Of a stretch of 64,000 bases of DNA, positions 49,901-62,130 are shown piece by piece. The notes below the pieces were generated by a model, which was given only the letters and a program-made list of their open reading frames with translations, ran no database searches and was not told the DNA's origin. Within the stretch, counting starts at the first letter, position 1. Every line of letters starts with the position of its first letter. The stretch is taken from NCBI GenBank assembly GCA_013397115.1, contig VWZW01004379.1:685121-749120 (forward strand), read 5' to 3'. The translations under genes and the position numbers were made by a program. The DNA comes from Edolisoma coerulescens (lineage: Eukaryota; Chordata; Aves; Passeriformes; Campephagidae).

Positions 49901-51980
49901 GGTAAACACTGCTCCTCTGTCTGCCTGGGACAAACCCAGGATTTCAGGTTTTGTGATCATAAAACCTCCAAGACTGAGGCCCCAGTGATGGTCTGATCTT
50001 AAAGGCTCTGCAATGTTTGTGTGTCCTTACATCCCCAAATTGAGATTAGACAGCTGAATGGAATCACCTAAGCAGATGTCTGAAAGCAGCTTATACACCA
50101 GGACACTGCTCTCAGAAACTGCAAAAAAACCCCCCACAAAAATCACAATTTAGGTCCTGCAGCACCATCACTGGCAACTGAGCTCTCAAAGTGCCACCAG
50201 CACAGAGCCAAAACTGAAACAACAGGGAAAAAAAATCTGAATATTCCTCATTCTTCAACAATGCAACACCATTTAAAAGGCAAAAAACCCCTGCTTAAAG
50301 ACAGGATTAAGGCATTTCCCAGAAATAAATACCTAATTTGGAAGACTGGGAATATTGAGACTGACTGGATTCATAATGACCACAAACAACATGCTGGGAA
50401 TAACACCTGGATGAAAAGCCATGTCTCTACTCTTTCCTGAGTAAAACAAATGAACCCATTCTCTGTGCTCACAATTGAAAAAAAAAAGGCAATTTTTTTC
50501 ATTAATTCAGTGGTAACCAGACAGGCTGAGGTTTAAATTTTATGAGATGTAAAAAATGTAGGTATTCCACCGTACTTTTTACCACCATAGGTTTATGATA
50601 AATATAGAAAGATTTTTAGAAATATCACCTTGTTTTCCCAAATTAAAAAACAAAATAAGCTTCAACATTTTTAATGAAAATTGCTGTAACTGAACTTCAA
50701 AAATTCAGTCATAAAAAGGCTTTAGATACATACAAAAAAAGCCAAAATCTATCACAGCATCCACTCAAAATCTCATGGACGGACAATATAAAGAGTTTGG
50801 ATATTTTATGTCTATTTTCCAGTGCACCCTCTGTAAATGCAGGGATCATTGTCTCATTTCCATGCAAGTTGGATGCATCTCCCTTTAATATTTTGCATGG
50901 AACAAACAGAGTAGATAGAGGAAAGCAGGGTCTGGTTTTAATATTCTCCTGCATGAAAACTGAACAGCTCCATTCCTGGAGACTGCTGAGGAGCACAGAG
51001 CTGTCACCTTTATCAGCCCCAAAATCTCCTTTCCTGGGAGTTATCACCTCTGACCTTGTCCTGTCCCTCCCTAAGCCCAAATCTTACGGCTAATTAAAAA
51101 CACCAAGGGAGAGCAGGGAAGAAACTCTGAAAATTTCATTTACTATTCTAAAAATTAGTGGTTTCCTCGTGGAATGTGCAATAGTTACATAAAATATTGT
51201 CAAATAAATCACAGCAGAAACAACAAAATCTGGATTGTTTAAAAAAATACATAAAGCAGCAGAAGTACTTGATTATTATATTTCAAAATGTGTTCTGACT
51301 GTTCTGATCAACTGATGATGCTGAGCACAAACTGGTTGGTGTCAGTGCTAATTTAAATGGGTAATAAAGGTGAATTATGATGTGATTTCTACATACCTAT
51401 GCTTTGTTAAAAAAAGGGTCTTGTGGAACTTTCTTCTAAGCTCTGCTTTTTGTTTAAAACACAAAAGAACCTCACAAAACCACAGCTAACCCAGGAAACA
51501 GTTCCTGACTCTGCAACAGCAGCTCTTATGTACCACACTCATCTCATTTCCAGACCTGAAGGCAAGAATTAAAATGAAAACTGAATTATTTCCATCACTG
51601 AGAATATGACCAAAATCAGGCAGCTGAGGAATTCCAAAACTAAACCAATTCCTGTTGTGTCACTCAAAACAATTCCACAATTCTGTCCCCACAACTCGGG
51701 CAAGAGTCACACCATCATGGTGTTAATTAACACAATTAACACCATCCTGCGTATTTTGGAGGGGAGGGGATAGAATATAATGGGGCTTTAGAAGTGAAAT
51801 GTGTGACTTATATTGAGTTAACAATGTCCTAAGCAAGGGAAACTCACCTGCCACCCCTCCAGCACCTTCTGGTGCCCTGCAGGAGTCACTGATGTCCCCA
51901 GGTGTTACTGCTGCGTATTTTTATTTTTTTTTACTGATATATTTTTCAAATTTCTCCAACTTTTTCTCCCTCACACTTAC

Positions 51981-52042
51981 AGGTTCCTGCTGCTGCTCAA
52001 GCTCCAGGTCTCTGGCAGTTCTGTTTTGGATCCTCCTCGATG
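51981..52042 (-). other. Exon-like 62-bp segment (possible alternative or poison exon)
   Basis: On the minus strand GCTCTCTGCCCTCCGCAG (a good pyrimidine tract with AG) precedes 62 bases that end at GAACCT|GTAAGTGTGAGG, a near-consensus donor. It lies on the RSRC1 sense strand upstream of the RS-domain exon. If spliced between the preceding exon and the exon at 43656, the reading frame meets TGA after 14 full codons (…CCT GGA GCT TGA). Inclusion would therefore be non-productive. One other frame is open and reads SRRIQNRTARDLELEQQQEP, which I do not recognise. Chance splice-like pairs are expected in a window of this size. Confidence 0.3.
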
Positions 52043-52875
52043 CTGCGGAGGGCAGAGAGCTCCATCCCCGCCCGGCACTTTCCTGTTCCCCATAACCTAA
52101 GGCCCACGGAGTGGCCACAGGCCGTGGGGATGGCACCGTTCCCTGGATGAGCTGAAACCATTCCCAACAATCCCTGGCCCTCCCCAGCTGGGACACACCA
52201 CAAACTCCATGGCTTTGGTTCCCGACCTCCAGCTCCAGCCCCGCCATCGGAGCCGCTCGCCGTGAGCGACGCTCTGAGCACGGCCAAGACTTCAGTGGAG
52301 TACTCAGAGAATTCCATCTTTTTCATTTGGCTGAAGCAAGGGAACACCCCATAATTCAGGTATTTTAGAGTCACCAGAATGTTCCAGATCTGACTTTACC
52401 CTGCTGCCTGATCCGTAACATTCACATTTCCAACATTCCTTTCAGCCAAGGGGTGAGGAACAACTCATCCTCCCACCCCTCACCATCACCCTCTGAGGAA
52501 GTGGGTACCATTTGCACTGAAAGTCTAATTTAATTTAATTTAGCTACCCATCTTCCAGATTATATGGATATAATTAAAACTCTGGTTTCACTCTAAAATG
52601 CATTTCCTTGTTCTGATAATCTACAGAGCAATTTCCATCACCACACATTTCATGCAACTCTATAAAATAAAATTCCTAATGAATAAGAAAGGCTATTTGT
52701 ATTCTATATCATTTTTCTGTATTGAATATTTGCTTACAAAGTGATCTAAAAATTACCTTTAGAGAAGTCTCAAAATACAACCAGTTTTTAAAAAACTGAA
52801 ACAATTCTGCAGTTTTCCTTCAGGATTTGTTTTTATTTTAGTTTAAAATGCCACAATTCATTTGCTTTAATCCTT

Positions 52876-52945
52876 TATCTGTTACTTGAAGTAGTATCTG
52901 TTATTTGACCCAATATCTGTTATTCAAACCAATATCTCATGAATA
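52876..52945. repeat. Short 19-bp tandem repeat
   Basis: TATCTGTTACTTGAAGTAG, TATCTGTTATTTGACCCAA and TATCTGTTATTCAAACCAA are three successive 19-base units starting at 52876, 52895 and 52914. A partial TATCTCATGAATAAAT follows at 52933. Confidence 0.8.
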
Positions 52946-53759
52946 AATGACATTTTGGCTGGTTTTTTAATGAATAACTCTTTTCAATCAACCTTACACT
53001 TCAACCACAATAATTGTTCAGGTTATGCATTAATATGAAATTACTCAAACGCCATTTTTTGTGCCCAAAATGGGCCTTTATCAGGCTGCAATTTGCTCGC
53101 AATGTTTCCCTAAGCTGCACGAGTGGCTCCTGCAGGCTCACAGCAGCCTGCAGCTGGTTGTGATTACATCCAACGGGACCACGCGCTCCCGGAGAACTTT
53201 CCCAGGTGCTTTCCTAACGGGATGTCACGTTAAATCCGACGTGGGGAGATAAAATCACTCCAGACTGATTCCACCAGCTCCAAACAGGGCATTTGGAGAG
53301 GGGAGCCACAACATTTCCAATGGAATTGCTTGTGGTGGTGCTGCACTAACCCAACACGGAGATTTGGGACAAGCGGGGTTATTCCTGCTGCCGGGAGATG
53401 TCCTTGGATATCAGAGCTGTCAACAGCTTGGAAATGGATGCCCCAAAGCACCAAACACTGGGAAACATCAGGGTTTGCCTGCTCCTGGCTTCCTCTCTCA
53501 GTGCTCAGTGCCTAATTCCTCGGAGATGAATTTCAGATCCCCGAGAAGCCCTGCAGGGCTGTCCCGGGGTGGAAACTTCCACTCGGGAATCAATCGGGAG
53601 CAAAGGAGCCGCTGGTGGTGAAATGCTGGGAGCTGGTTAAGGGAACAAATGACTGAAGAAAGGTGGTGCAGCTGAACATATGGCACTGCACTGAAGTTGC
53701 TAAAAGGGTCTCTGGGAAGAAGGTTTGGATTCCCGGGAAGCTAATGTGCCGTAAGAAGG

Positions 53760-54440
53760 GCCGGCGATGAAAGCGCGCCCGGCCCGACGGAAATCCAAAC
53801 ACGGCGACAGACACAATTATTTTACTAATTGCTAATGAATACAGTCAAGTGGCTTCAAAAAGCCAAACTTTGCTTGGACTACTTCAGGTTTTGACCTCTG
53901 CAGGAGCAAATGCATTTCAAACTGGAGCCCACCAAAACTGATTAACGGCGCCAGCCAAGGCCAGCACGGAGCGGGAGCTTTTTTCCATCTATCACATGGC
54001 CCCAAGGATAGTTAAATGAACCTTAAAATGGCTACAAACAGCTCAATGACTACACAGAGTCCTGCCAATTAGAAATAATTAGGCAGTCATTTTGGTGGTA
54101 AGTCTTTTTAAGTGCATACATAATGATGCAATGATGCTTATTAGCGAGCTCATACGAGCTCTGCTCAAACAGCCTGGAATAATTATGCAACTATCACAAA
54201 GCCTTGCACATCTCTGTACTTCACCTTAATGCATTTAAAAATCCACTTCATTACCTCCAGTAATTAATCCTCCATTAATTGCAGGAAAAGCCCAGTTTAC
54301 CGTGCTTCGTTTCTAATTATCTTATAAATAGTTATGGTTCTAATTAATGTGTTCATTAAGCTGAATATCTTTCTCAAAGCCACGCTCAGAGCAAAGGTTC
54401 TGCTTTTGAGAGAAAAAGCCTAACTAGCCATAAGGTGAGG
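53760..54440. promoter_or_regulatory. Candidate enhancer (conserved non-coding block)
   Basis: A CpG cluster (GCGCGCCCGGCCCGACGG at about 53776) passes into a dense run of homeodomain cores: TTACTAATTGCTAATGAAT, GAAATAATTAGGCAG, CCAGTAATTAATCCTCC, CCATTAATTGCAGG, TTCTAATTATC and TTCTAATTAATGTG. A duplicated GAGCTC pair (GCGAGCTCATACGAGCTC) is included. This is the densest TAATTA cluster I noted in the window. Confidence 0.42.
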
Positions 54441-55910
54441 CCATTTTGGTTGTATTTGCTTTTATTTTAGTATATTCAACCTCCTAATTGGCATTTAAAA
54501 TCTAATTTGGAAGAACTTCAAGAAGACTGTATAGGAGAAAAATAGGAAAAGGCTTTGCTTTTTTTTTTACCCATTCTCCAATCAAGAAGCTCAGAGCTTT
54601 AACAGGAAAACTTTTAGCATCTCTTTTTGATATGGACTGGGAGCAGATTTTCAGTGTTGTGCCACAGACTCATTTAAATTCTATCACAATTCGGTTTATC
54701 CCTGCCTGTTTCCATAGAGGAGAACCAAAAACCATGGAAGAAAAATGGATACCTAAGAGTTTATACAAAATTACAAATAATAAACCCATTGTGACAGCCT
54801 TGCCTTCATTCCTAGGATACAAACCCGTGGCACAGAATTACAACAAGAATTTACATCAGTTATTTGAGCTGAGCATAATCTGAGCCTCTAAATTCATTGA
54901 GAGGTTGCCTTACTAAGAAATATGGATATGATGCAATAAAAAACACAACTAGAGAATATCTTACAATAATGTCAGTGGGTAAGGAAACTCCCTATTGAAA
55001 CACATTTCCCCGGATTTTGGGGCTTTGCATGTAAGAATTTTGAAGAAAACTTAGACTCAAAATAAAATTCTACAAGAGTACAATCAAAACATTTGAGCTA
55101 TAGTTAAAATTACGATATAGATAACAAAAATTCCCATCTCTTCCTAGGTTTTAGGTTTTTTAAATACACACTATATATTTAAATACACCTGTCTTCAGTT
55201 ACCCTGTGCAAAAACAAACCCAAGATTTCCTGTATTTTTATGAACGTGACCACACATTTAACATGAAATGTTTTGTTCAGAGAGTTACTCATACTCTATT
55301 TCAACAGCAAAAGCACAAAAGCCCTGCACATGCCTGCAATCATCCCATTTCTTTCGGGAACCTTTTCTTCCTGGAACATCTCAGCTCAGGAAAATCTGGA
55401 ACCACTGAAGTCAAGCGGAACCTTGCCACAGCTCCGACAGGGCCAGGGTTTGATGCCAAGAAAGCTGCATTAGGAGCAGATGAGGAGTTATCAGCTCTAC
55501 ATCTTGCTCTGGCATTTTTGGGAGCCTCAGTGCTTTGCCTTGGAAACTGGGAAAACCTCAGAAACTTGGGAGTTGAGATGCGAGAGGAGAAGCAGCAGCA
55601 CCAGGGATGAAGGGACAGCCAGGGAACGTCAGGGTACCTTGATTTTAATGATTTTAGTCAGCTTAACCCAGCATGAGCTCACTGCCAAAGCACACCTTGG
55701 GAATGGTACCAGCACACACTGGGAGCTCTGTCTGGATCTCAAAGGAAAACTGATTTTTATGGGGCATTAACGGTTACAAAGGTACCCAAACCCTGCCCGC
55801 AGCAGTGACTGCCCTGCTCTCATACAGCAACGTCCTGCTAAGGAGCAGGGCCTGGAATCCTGCAAAAAACTGAGAGCAAAGAATTCCAGGGCGTGGATGC
55901 TGGTTTATAG

Positions 55911-56120
55911 GGAATCATGGACTGGTTTGGGTTGGGAGGGACCTTAAAGCTCATCCAGTGCCATGGGCAGGGACACTTTCCCCTATCCCAGGCTGCTCCA
56001 AGCACCCTGTGCCAGGGCCTCCCCACACTCCCAGGGAACAATCCCTTCCCAGTATCCCACCTATCCCTGCCCTCTGGCAGTGGGAAGCCATTCCCCCTTG
56101 CTCTGTCACTCCAAGCCCAA
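55911..56120 (-). mobile_element. CR1 LINE, 3' part with internal deletion
   Basis: GGAATCATGGACTGGTTTGG, GTTGGGAGGGACCTTAAAGC, ATGGGCAGGGACACTTTCCC, CACTCCCAGGGAACAATCCC and CCCTGCCCTCTGGCAGTGGG follow the reverse CR1 order. The GGATCCCTGGCAGTGCC block is missing between CCAGGCTGCTCCAAGC and ACCCTGTGCCAGGGCC. Confidence 0.88.
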
Positions 56121-56749
56121 CACACCCTTTCCATATCACTTTTTTGGCAGAAATACACTTTTTCTGCCTGCATCATTTTAAGCAGATTCTATTCCTTCCA
56201 TACATTATTAGAATTAGAGTAAAAGATGGGAATAAAGAATAAATTTTTACTACTAAATTCTGCTATTTTGTGTTTCACAGTGGGAAAAACACTCCTAGAA
56301 ATGAACCCTGGAAAGAGCAACAATTTACAGAGCAAAGAGGGTCTTGGATTACCAGGGCATCCTTAAGACATCTGCTTGTGCAGGGCTGCCGCGAGAAACC
56401 TGAGCTCTGCAGCAAAGAAATAACAGATTCTATTTCATGGCCAGAGCTTTGGTAGCAGAGAAAAAAAGAGGATTTAAAAAAAAAAAAAAAACACCTTAAA
56501 ATACATGGTGGTTTAGAATGTAGACACACTGAAATCAAAAAGGCAATTCCCCACTAAGGGGAGCCGTATTTTTCTTGTCCTCCTGAGTACCTATTCCAAA
56601 CAGAAAACTGAAGCATTAAAAAAACCCAACAACCTGCAAATACACCTTCTTCCAAAGGGAGGAATAAAAGGTTTTAGAGAAATAAGCAGCTCTACTTTAA
56701 ACACACCGTGTGTACATAACACCTGGGCTGCACAGAAAACCAACTTTAC

Positions 56750-56950
56750 GTGTAATTAGACTCGAGCCTGAGCTCTAAATGAACAGCACTTATGCATTCA
56801 GAGCTGTTTTAAGGCTTTTTTTCGGTTTTCTACCAATGAAAGGCATCAAAGCAACTGTCACTCGCAGCTCTGTGGCCTTATTGATAACTGGAGGGCCCTC
56901 GGCGTTGCCTTGTGAAGTTTAATTTCCCAAAGTGGTCAATTAGGGCTGGG
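56750..56950. promoter_or_regulatory. Candidate conserved non-coding block
   Basis: Unique sequence with GTGTAATTAGACTCGAGCC, CTTATTGATAACTGG, CCCTCGGCGTTGCC and GGTCAATTAGGG. It resembles the other putative blocks in composition but is short. Confidence 0.28.
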
Positions 56951-59079
56951 CAATGAGCTCGGCAGTGCTTGGTGCTCCAGGATATCTCCACTGCTCCTGC
57001 TCCACCTCTGTGCCTTTCCTGTGCAGCCACGAACACAAACTGTTCATTCCTCCTGAAAAAAGGCAGTTATTACAATAAAAAAGAGATACTCTTAGAGGCT
57101 GTTGCTGATACAAGCTGGAATGCAACAAGATCCTAAACAAAAACTGCAGGGTTGGATTTACTGTGGGAAAAATAAACATGAGCTGACATTACCATCAGCA
57201 GGAAAACTACAGATCACACTCAGTAATGTGAATTCCACCTTCCTGCCCCAAGCTTTTATTTGAAGCTTCATGAAAGAAATGCTGCAATATCTTGATTAAA
57301 TCTATTTGCTAATGGACCAAAGGCTTGAAACTTCCCCAGCAGTAAAAAAAGAGAGGAACACGTAATATTTACACTGATTCCTTACATAACTGCACCTGAG
57401 TGGGCTAACTTGGGAAGCAAGGAAAGGGGAAAAAATATCCTAAGCAGCAGATCAATACTTGAAAGGAACAGGAACTCCAGTGGCTACAACCAGGCCAAAA
57501 ATTAAGCAATCATAAGAATGAATTACAAGAATAAAATTATAGAAGCATGGAATGGCTTGGGTTGGAATTTCCGAAGCAATGCTCTAATTAAACAGCACTG
57601 CCTGATTTCTGACAGGACTCCTGTCTGCTTCTCTTTGGCAAACTCCTCCCAAGGAGGTATTTCCAAAGGATTTTCCCAGCTGAAGAGCTGCTCAGCCCTG
57701 TCCCTGCGTGCCCAGCCCTGTTCTGGGCAGTTCTGGTCATTCCTGGTGCCCTGCAGCAGGAAAAGGGCCCTGGGTGTCCCAGTCCCATTGCTCCAGGTCA
57801 GTCCTGCTGCTCCTATCCAAACTCCACTTCCACCTCCTCCCAGCAGACAAAGCTGGTGGATGGTCAGTCCAGAAACCTTCCCTCTGTCCCTGAGCTGTTC
57901 CTGTTCCCTGAACAGCCAACATCACCTGTGCCAACGCTCAGTCCCACGGCCAGACCTCTGCTCTCACCTGGAACATCACCAGCTTCGATCCACACAGCTG
58001 CATCACCCTGAAATTCACACCTTAACACCCCTCAAAATCACTCTTCTACCTCCACACAACTACAAGGGATCTTTGCCCACTACTGGAGACATTCCATTAT
58101 TTTTTAATCACTCTCTCCTCTACATCCTCCTGTTCCTCCATAAACTCTCCAGCAAATTCACCAGGCCCATCACAATTTTACTCTTTGTTTATCTGCTGCC
58201 CACTCAAAACATCCATCCCTTTCATTTTCCTCTCTCCTAAAAAGCTCTATTTTCCTTTTAGGCCAATGCTGTTTGAGGAGGTTTCTCCTGAAGTTGTTCA
58301 TAATTAAGCCCCTGCTCTGTAATCCACGCAAAGCTCTCCACCAGCAAGTGCTAAGCAGGACAGACAGACACAGCTGCAAATAAAAGGCTGCTCTGAACAA
58401 AATTACTGCAGATTGTGTCTTGATCCAATAGTTCTTATCAGCTGTGAGGTCTGATAGGCCAGGTTTTAATATGGAAAGACTCCAGCACATTAATCCCACA
58501 CTAAAATAATACATTTCATGGAAAAAAAGGAGATGAACTGAAGACAGGTCCAAGTAACACAAATACAAAAGCATTCAGTGAGAATATCTTTTAAAAGTCT
58601 TACAAACTGTGCAGTACCAACCCTTCTCTAAAATACACCAAAGCAGTGGTTTGGACTTTTTAAAGCAGATATTAAAAAAGGAAATTCTCAAAAATAAAAA
58701 AAAAAACAGTGGGGTTTTACTGTCAGTTATTTAATGCCCCTTTCCACACTGCACTTGCGGACCCTGTTTTTAAACAGTACAAATTAACTGCTAAACATAA
58801 AGAATTCTGCCAGGCTGGGAGGGCTGAACCCAGGTTAATTCCAGTTCCCATTGCTGGGATAATGGCAGCTGCTTTTGCATCCCCAGACCCGAGCCTATTC
58901 CAAAGCCAGCCCTGAGCAGCAGCTCCCCTGCCCTGGACTGCAACAAGCTGCACACATTTCAATATTAAATTAATTAGACTGGAGGAATGGTAAAGGAATA
59001 AGATGTAAAACCTGATCAAACACCTCCTTCAGCCACACTCCCAAGGATCAGGTCTCCAGGCAGGATTACTTTCCATATA

Positions 59080-59740
59080 ATCCTTTTTCTTCTTCAGTAT
59101 GTAGAGATGTACTCGCTGCTTTTGTGTCAATTTGGAAGTTGAAGTGCATTAAAGATATTTTAAGGCAGCAGTTTGCAGTTTAACATAATGGGAAAAGCCA
59201 AAGACACTTGGCAGACAACAAAGCAAACTTGCATATTCAAAGGCAATTCTCTGGAATACTCTGTAATCACGGGATTGGATGAAATCACGGAATAAAGGTC
59301 AACATCTTTTGGTTAATTCTGTTTAAAGCTCCGTGAATTAGGAGATTTGTGCTGCAAGTTCTGCTGCAAAGTATTTTATATGTGATTAACTTGCAGAACA
59401 ATCGCAGCAGAAACTCTCCAAATATTCCCAGGACTCCATCCACCCCGGAACGCTGCGGGAGCCGAGCTCCTGCACGGCACAGCAGCAGAATATTCTAATA
59501 AGAACTCTCCTAATCTTCACCCAGCAATAATTTCAAGATGATATTATTATTCTCATTTCCTTGAATAATATCCATACTCCAGGGCCATTTTCCTTCTCAT
59601 ATTCAATATCGGGCATGCTCCTATCAAGATTCCTTTCTTCATATCCTGTCACGGTATCAATCACTGCCTCCTGTCCACTCAATCCACTTTTGATTTATCA
59701 GCCGCCGTCTTTCTGGACTCCATAACTCGACCCAAACCAT
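59080..59740. promoter_or_regulatory. Candidate enhancer (conserved non-coding block)
   Basis: Unique sequence with GTAATCACGGGATTGGATG, TGTGATTAACTTGCAGAAC, AACGCTGCGGGAGCCGAGC, CACGGTATCAATCAC and TTATCAGCCGCCGTC. AT cores and isolated CpGs alternate. There is no coding frame with splice sites. Confidence 0.36.
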
Positions 59741-60251
59741 TTTAGCAAGACAGTGACAAATAACACCCAGGATCACATCAACCTGTTCCACTTAGTAAAC
59801 TAAGGAACAGGAACTGTGACATCCCTCCATAAGTATTCCCTGCTATTCCCCAGCCTGATGTATATTAATGAGGAGCTGCTATTTGAAATGCTCCTTCCAC
59901 ATCAGCATCTAATATGATCAAATTAGGAAATGGGATGATTTATTAAATTCCGTGGAGCTGAAATATTCCTTTCCAGCTCTGGATGTGTGGTTGCAGAGAG
60001 GGAGCTGTTGCTTCCAATTTTTCCACGGGAGGATGTGCCTGCGCTTCACAGACGAATTATTGGCTTTAAAAAGATTGCAAGGAGGCGAAATGTTATTAAG
60101 CAAATGCTCAGTAAAACAAACTAAATCGGTTTTAAAATTCCTAATTTAATGTAAATCTTGGTTGTTTCTGCTGAAATTCAGTTTGTGATCTTATTAAGTC
60201 GTATTTGCATTGTACTCCCTCGCTGTAGGACAGCTTGGAATTTATAGCATT

Positions 60252-60642
60252 ACTGGGAAGCTCCACTTTTTTGACTTTAAAAATTCATCTAAAGCAGAAT
60301 AGTTATAATATGCACAAGTTTCTTTATCCCCTCAAATAAAACACAACCATTTCTGGGAAGCTCCACTTTTTAAACTCCAGAAATGCATCTAAAATAGCAT
60401 ACTCATAATAATGCACAAGTTTTCTTATCCTCTCAAATAAAGTACAAGCAATACTGGGGAGACCCACTTTTTTCACCCTAAAAACTGCATCTAAAATAAA
60501 ATAGTCAACATATGCACAAGTTTCTTTAGCTTCTCAAATGAGACACAACCATTGCTGGGAAACTCCAATTTTTTCACCCTAAAGAGGCATCTAAAATAAA
60601 ATAATATGCACAAGTTTTCTTATCTGCTCAAATAAAGTACAA
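60252..60642. repeat. Imperfect ~100-bp tandem repeat, about 4 units
   Basis: Units start at about 60252, 60352, 60453 and 60553. Each opens with CTGGGAAGCTCCACTTTTTT or a close variant, continues with GCATCTAAAATA, then ATGCACAAGTTT, and closes with CTCAAATAAA. The closing part alternates: units 1 and 3 have TTTCTTTA and ACACAACCAT, while units 2 and 4 have TTTTCTTATC and AAAGTAC. In the first half, units 3 and 4 instead share TTCACCCTAAA. Confidence 0.9.
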
Positions 60643-61250
60643 AAAAAATCAGTCTAGGTTGCAAACAACACCTATTTAAAATATCTTACACGTGTCATTA
60701 TAAAACCCCAATTTTTCAAAATAAAACTCAACCTGTCTCAGTGTTTTGCACTGCTGGAGAGCTGTAAATCACCTGCTCAAATAAAACACCTCTGTTAGAG
60801 AAGTTATTAAAAAAATACATTACTTTTAACACCACCTTCACTACCTTGAAAAACAAATTAAGAGCTGGTAAGGGATTGTGGGGAGAAAAGATGTTACAGG
60901 ATCCAGAATGTGTGCCACCTGCATGATTCACACCAAAAACAATTCCAGGGATTTAAAGAGACCATGTAACAGACCTCAACTTCCAATATGAAGGTAATTT
61001 TCTAGAGTCAGCCTCATAATAAACAAAGTGAAATTAAAAAATGGCATTTGCTCAGTTCCTAATGGGGATAATCCTCTGAAGGTGCAGCAGGAGGGTTACA
61101 AACACAGAGCTGATCTTCCCTTCCCTGCTGCTTTCCAGGTGGGGCAGCAGCTTTTCCTCCCTCCCCTGCCCATCCAGAAGCTGCAGATCACCAGGAACAT
61201 TTCCCTGGATAACACATCCCTCACTGCAGGAACACGAGGGGCTGCCTGAG

Positions 61251-62130
61251 TTACTCTAGATCCTTTTATTCATTATTTACAAGTGGTTTCTTACTCTGGA
61301 TCCTTTTATTCATTATTTACAAGTGGTTTCTTACTCTGGATCCTTTTATTCATTATTTACAAGTGGTTTCTTACTCTGGATCCTTTTATTCATTATTTAC
61401 AAGTGGTTTCTTACTCTGGATCCTTTTATTCATTATTTACAAGTGGTTTCTTACTCTGGATCCTTTTATTCATTATTTACAAGTGGTTTCTTACTCTGGA
61501 TCCTTTTATTCATTATTTACAAGTGGTTTCTTACTCTGGATCCTTTTATTCATTATTTACAAGTGGTTTCTTACTCTGGATCCTTTTATTCATTATTTAC
61601 AAGTGGTTTCTTACTCTGGATCCTTTTATTCATTATTTACAAGTGGTTTCTTACTCTGGATCCTTTTATTCATTATTTACAAGTGGTTTCTTACTCTGGA
61701 TCCTTTTATTCATTATTTACAAGTGGTTTCTTACTCTGGATCCTTTTATTCATTATTTACAAGTGGTTTCTTACTCTGGATCCTTTTATTCATTATTTAC
61801 AAGTGGTTTCTTACTCTGGATCCTTTTATTCATTATTTACAAGTGGTTTCTTACTCTGGATCCTTTTATTCATTATTTACAAGTGGTTTCTTACTCTGGA
61901 TCCTTTTATTCATTATTTACAAGTGGTTTCTTACTCTGGATCCTTTTATTCATTATTTACAAGTGGTTTCTTACTCTAGATCCTTTTATTCATTATTTAC
62001 AAGTGGTTTCTTACTCTAGATCCTTTTATTCATTATTTACAAGTGGTTTCTTACTCTAGATCCTTTTTTTCATTATTTACAAGTGGTTTCTTACTCTAGA
62101 TCCTTTTTTTCATTATTTACAAGTGGTTTC
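61251..62130. repeat. 40-bp minisatellite, 22 units
   Basis: Exactly 880 bases divide into 22 head-to-tail units of 40 bp. Each unit starts TTACTCTGGATCC or TTACTCTAGATCC and ends TATTTACAAGTGGTTTC. Unit 1 has the CTAGA form. Units 2-18 have CTGGA, creating GGATCC, and appear identical to each other. Units 19-22 have CTAGA again, and units 21-22 also carry TTTTTTT instead of TTTTATT. No ATG occurs in the unit. Because 40 is not a multiple of three, one reading frame passes through all three phases, so all three forward frames stay open. That openness is a consequence of the repeat and is not a sign of coding. On the RSRC1 sense (minus) strand each of units 1-20 carries AATAAA. Confidence 0.98.

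Noticed and set aside
51997..52374. Minus-strand frame containing MKKMEFSEYSTEVLAVLRAS
   Set aside because: The peptide looks protein-like and follows a CTTGCTTCAG acceptor-like site. No convincing donor closes it, the family is unknown to me, and the rest of the frame is unremarkable.
57546..57800. Possible CR1 fragment
   Set aside because: Only the first ~20 bases resemble the CR1 tail. The following sequence does not follow CR1 order, so I did not list it as an element.
57518..58240. Plus-strand open frame of 240 residues starting with ATG
   Set aside because: It is Ser/Pro/Leu-rich, with no recognisable domain, on the strand opposite RSRC1. The start region (ATGGAATGGCTTGGGTTGGAA) looks like a CR1 tail. 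A chance open frame is the simplest reading.
61283..62059. Open frame of 258 residues with a 40-residue period and membrane-like composition
   Set aside because: It is the 40-bp minisatellite read through. It starts at GTG, the repeat unit contains no ATG, and all three forward frames are equally open because the period is not a multiple of three.
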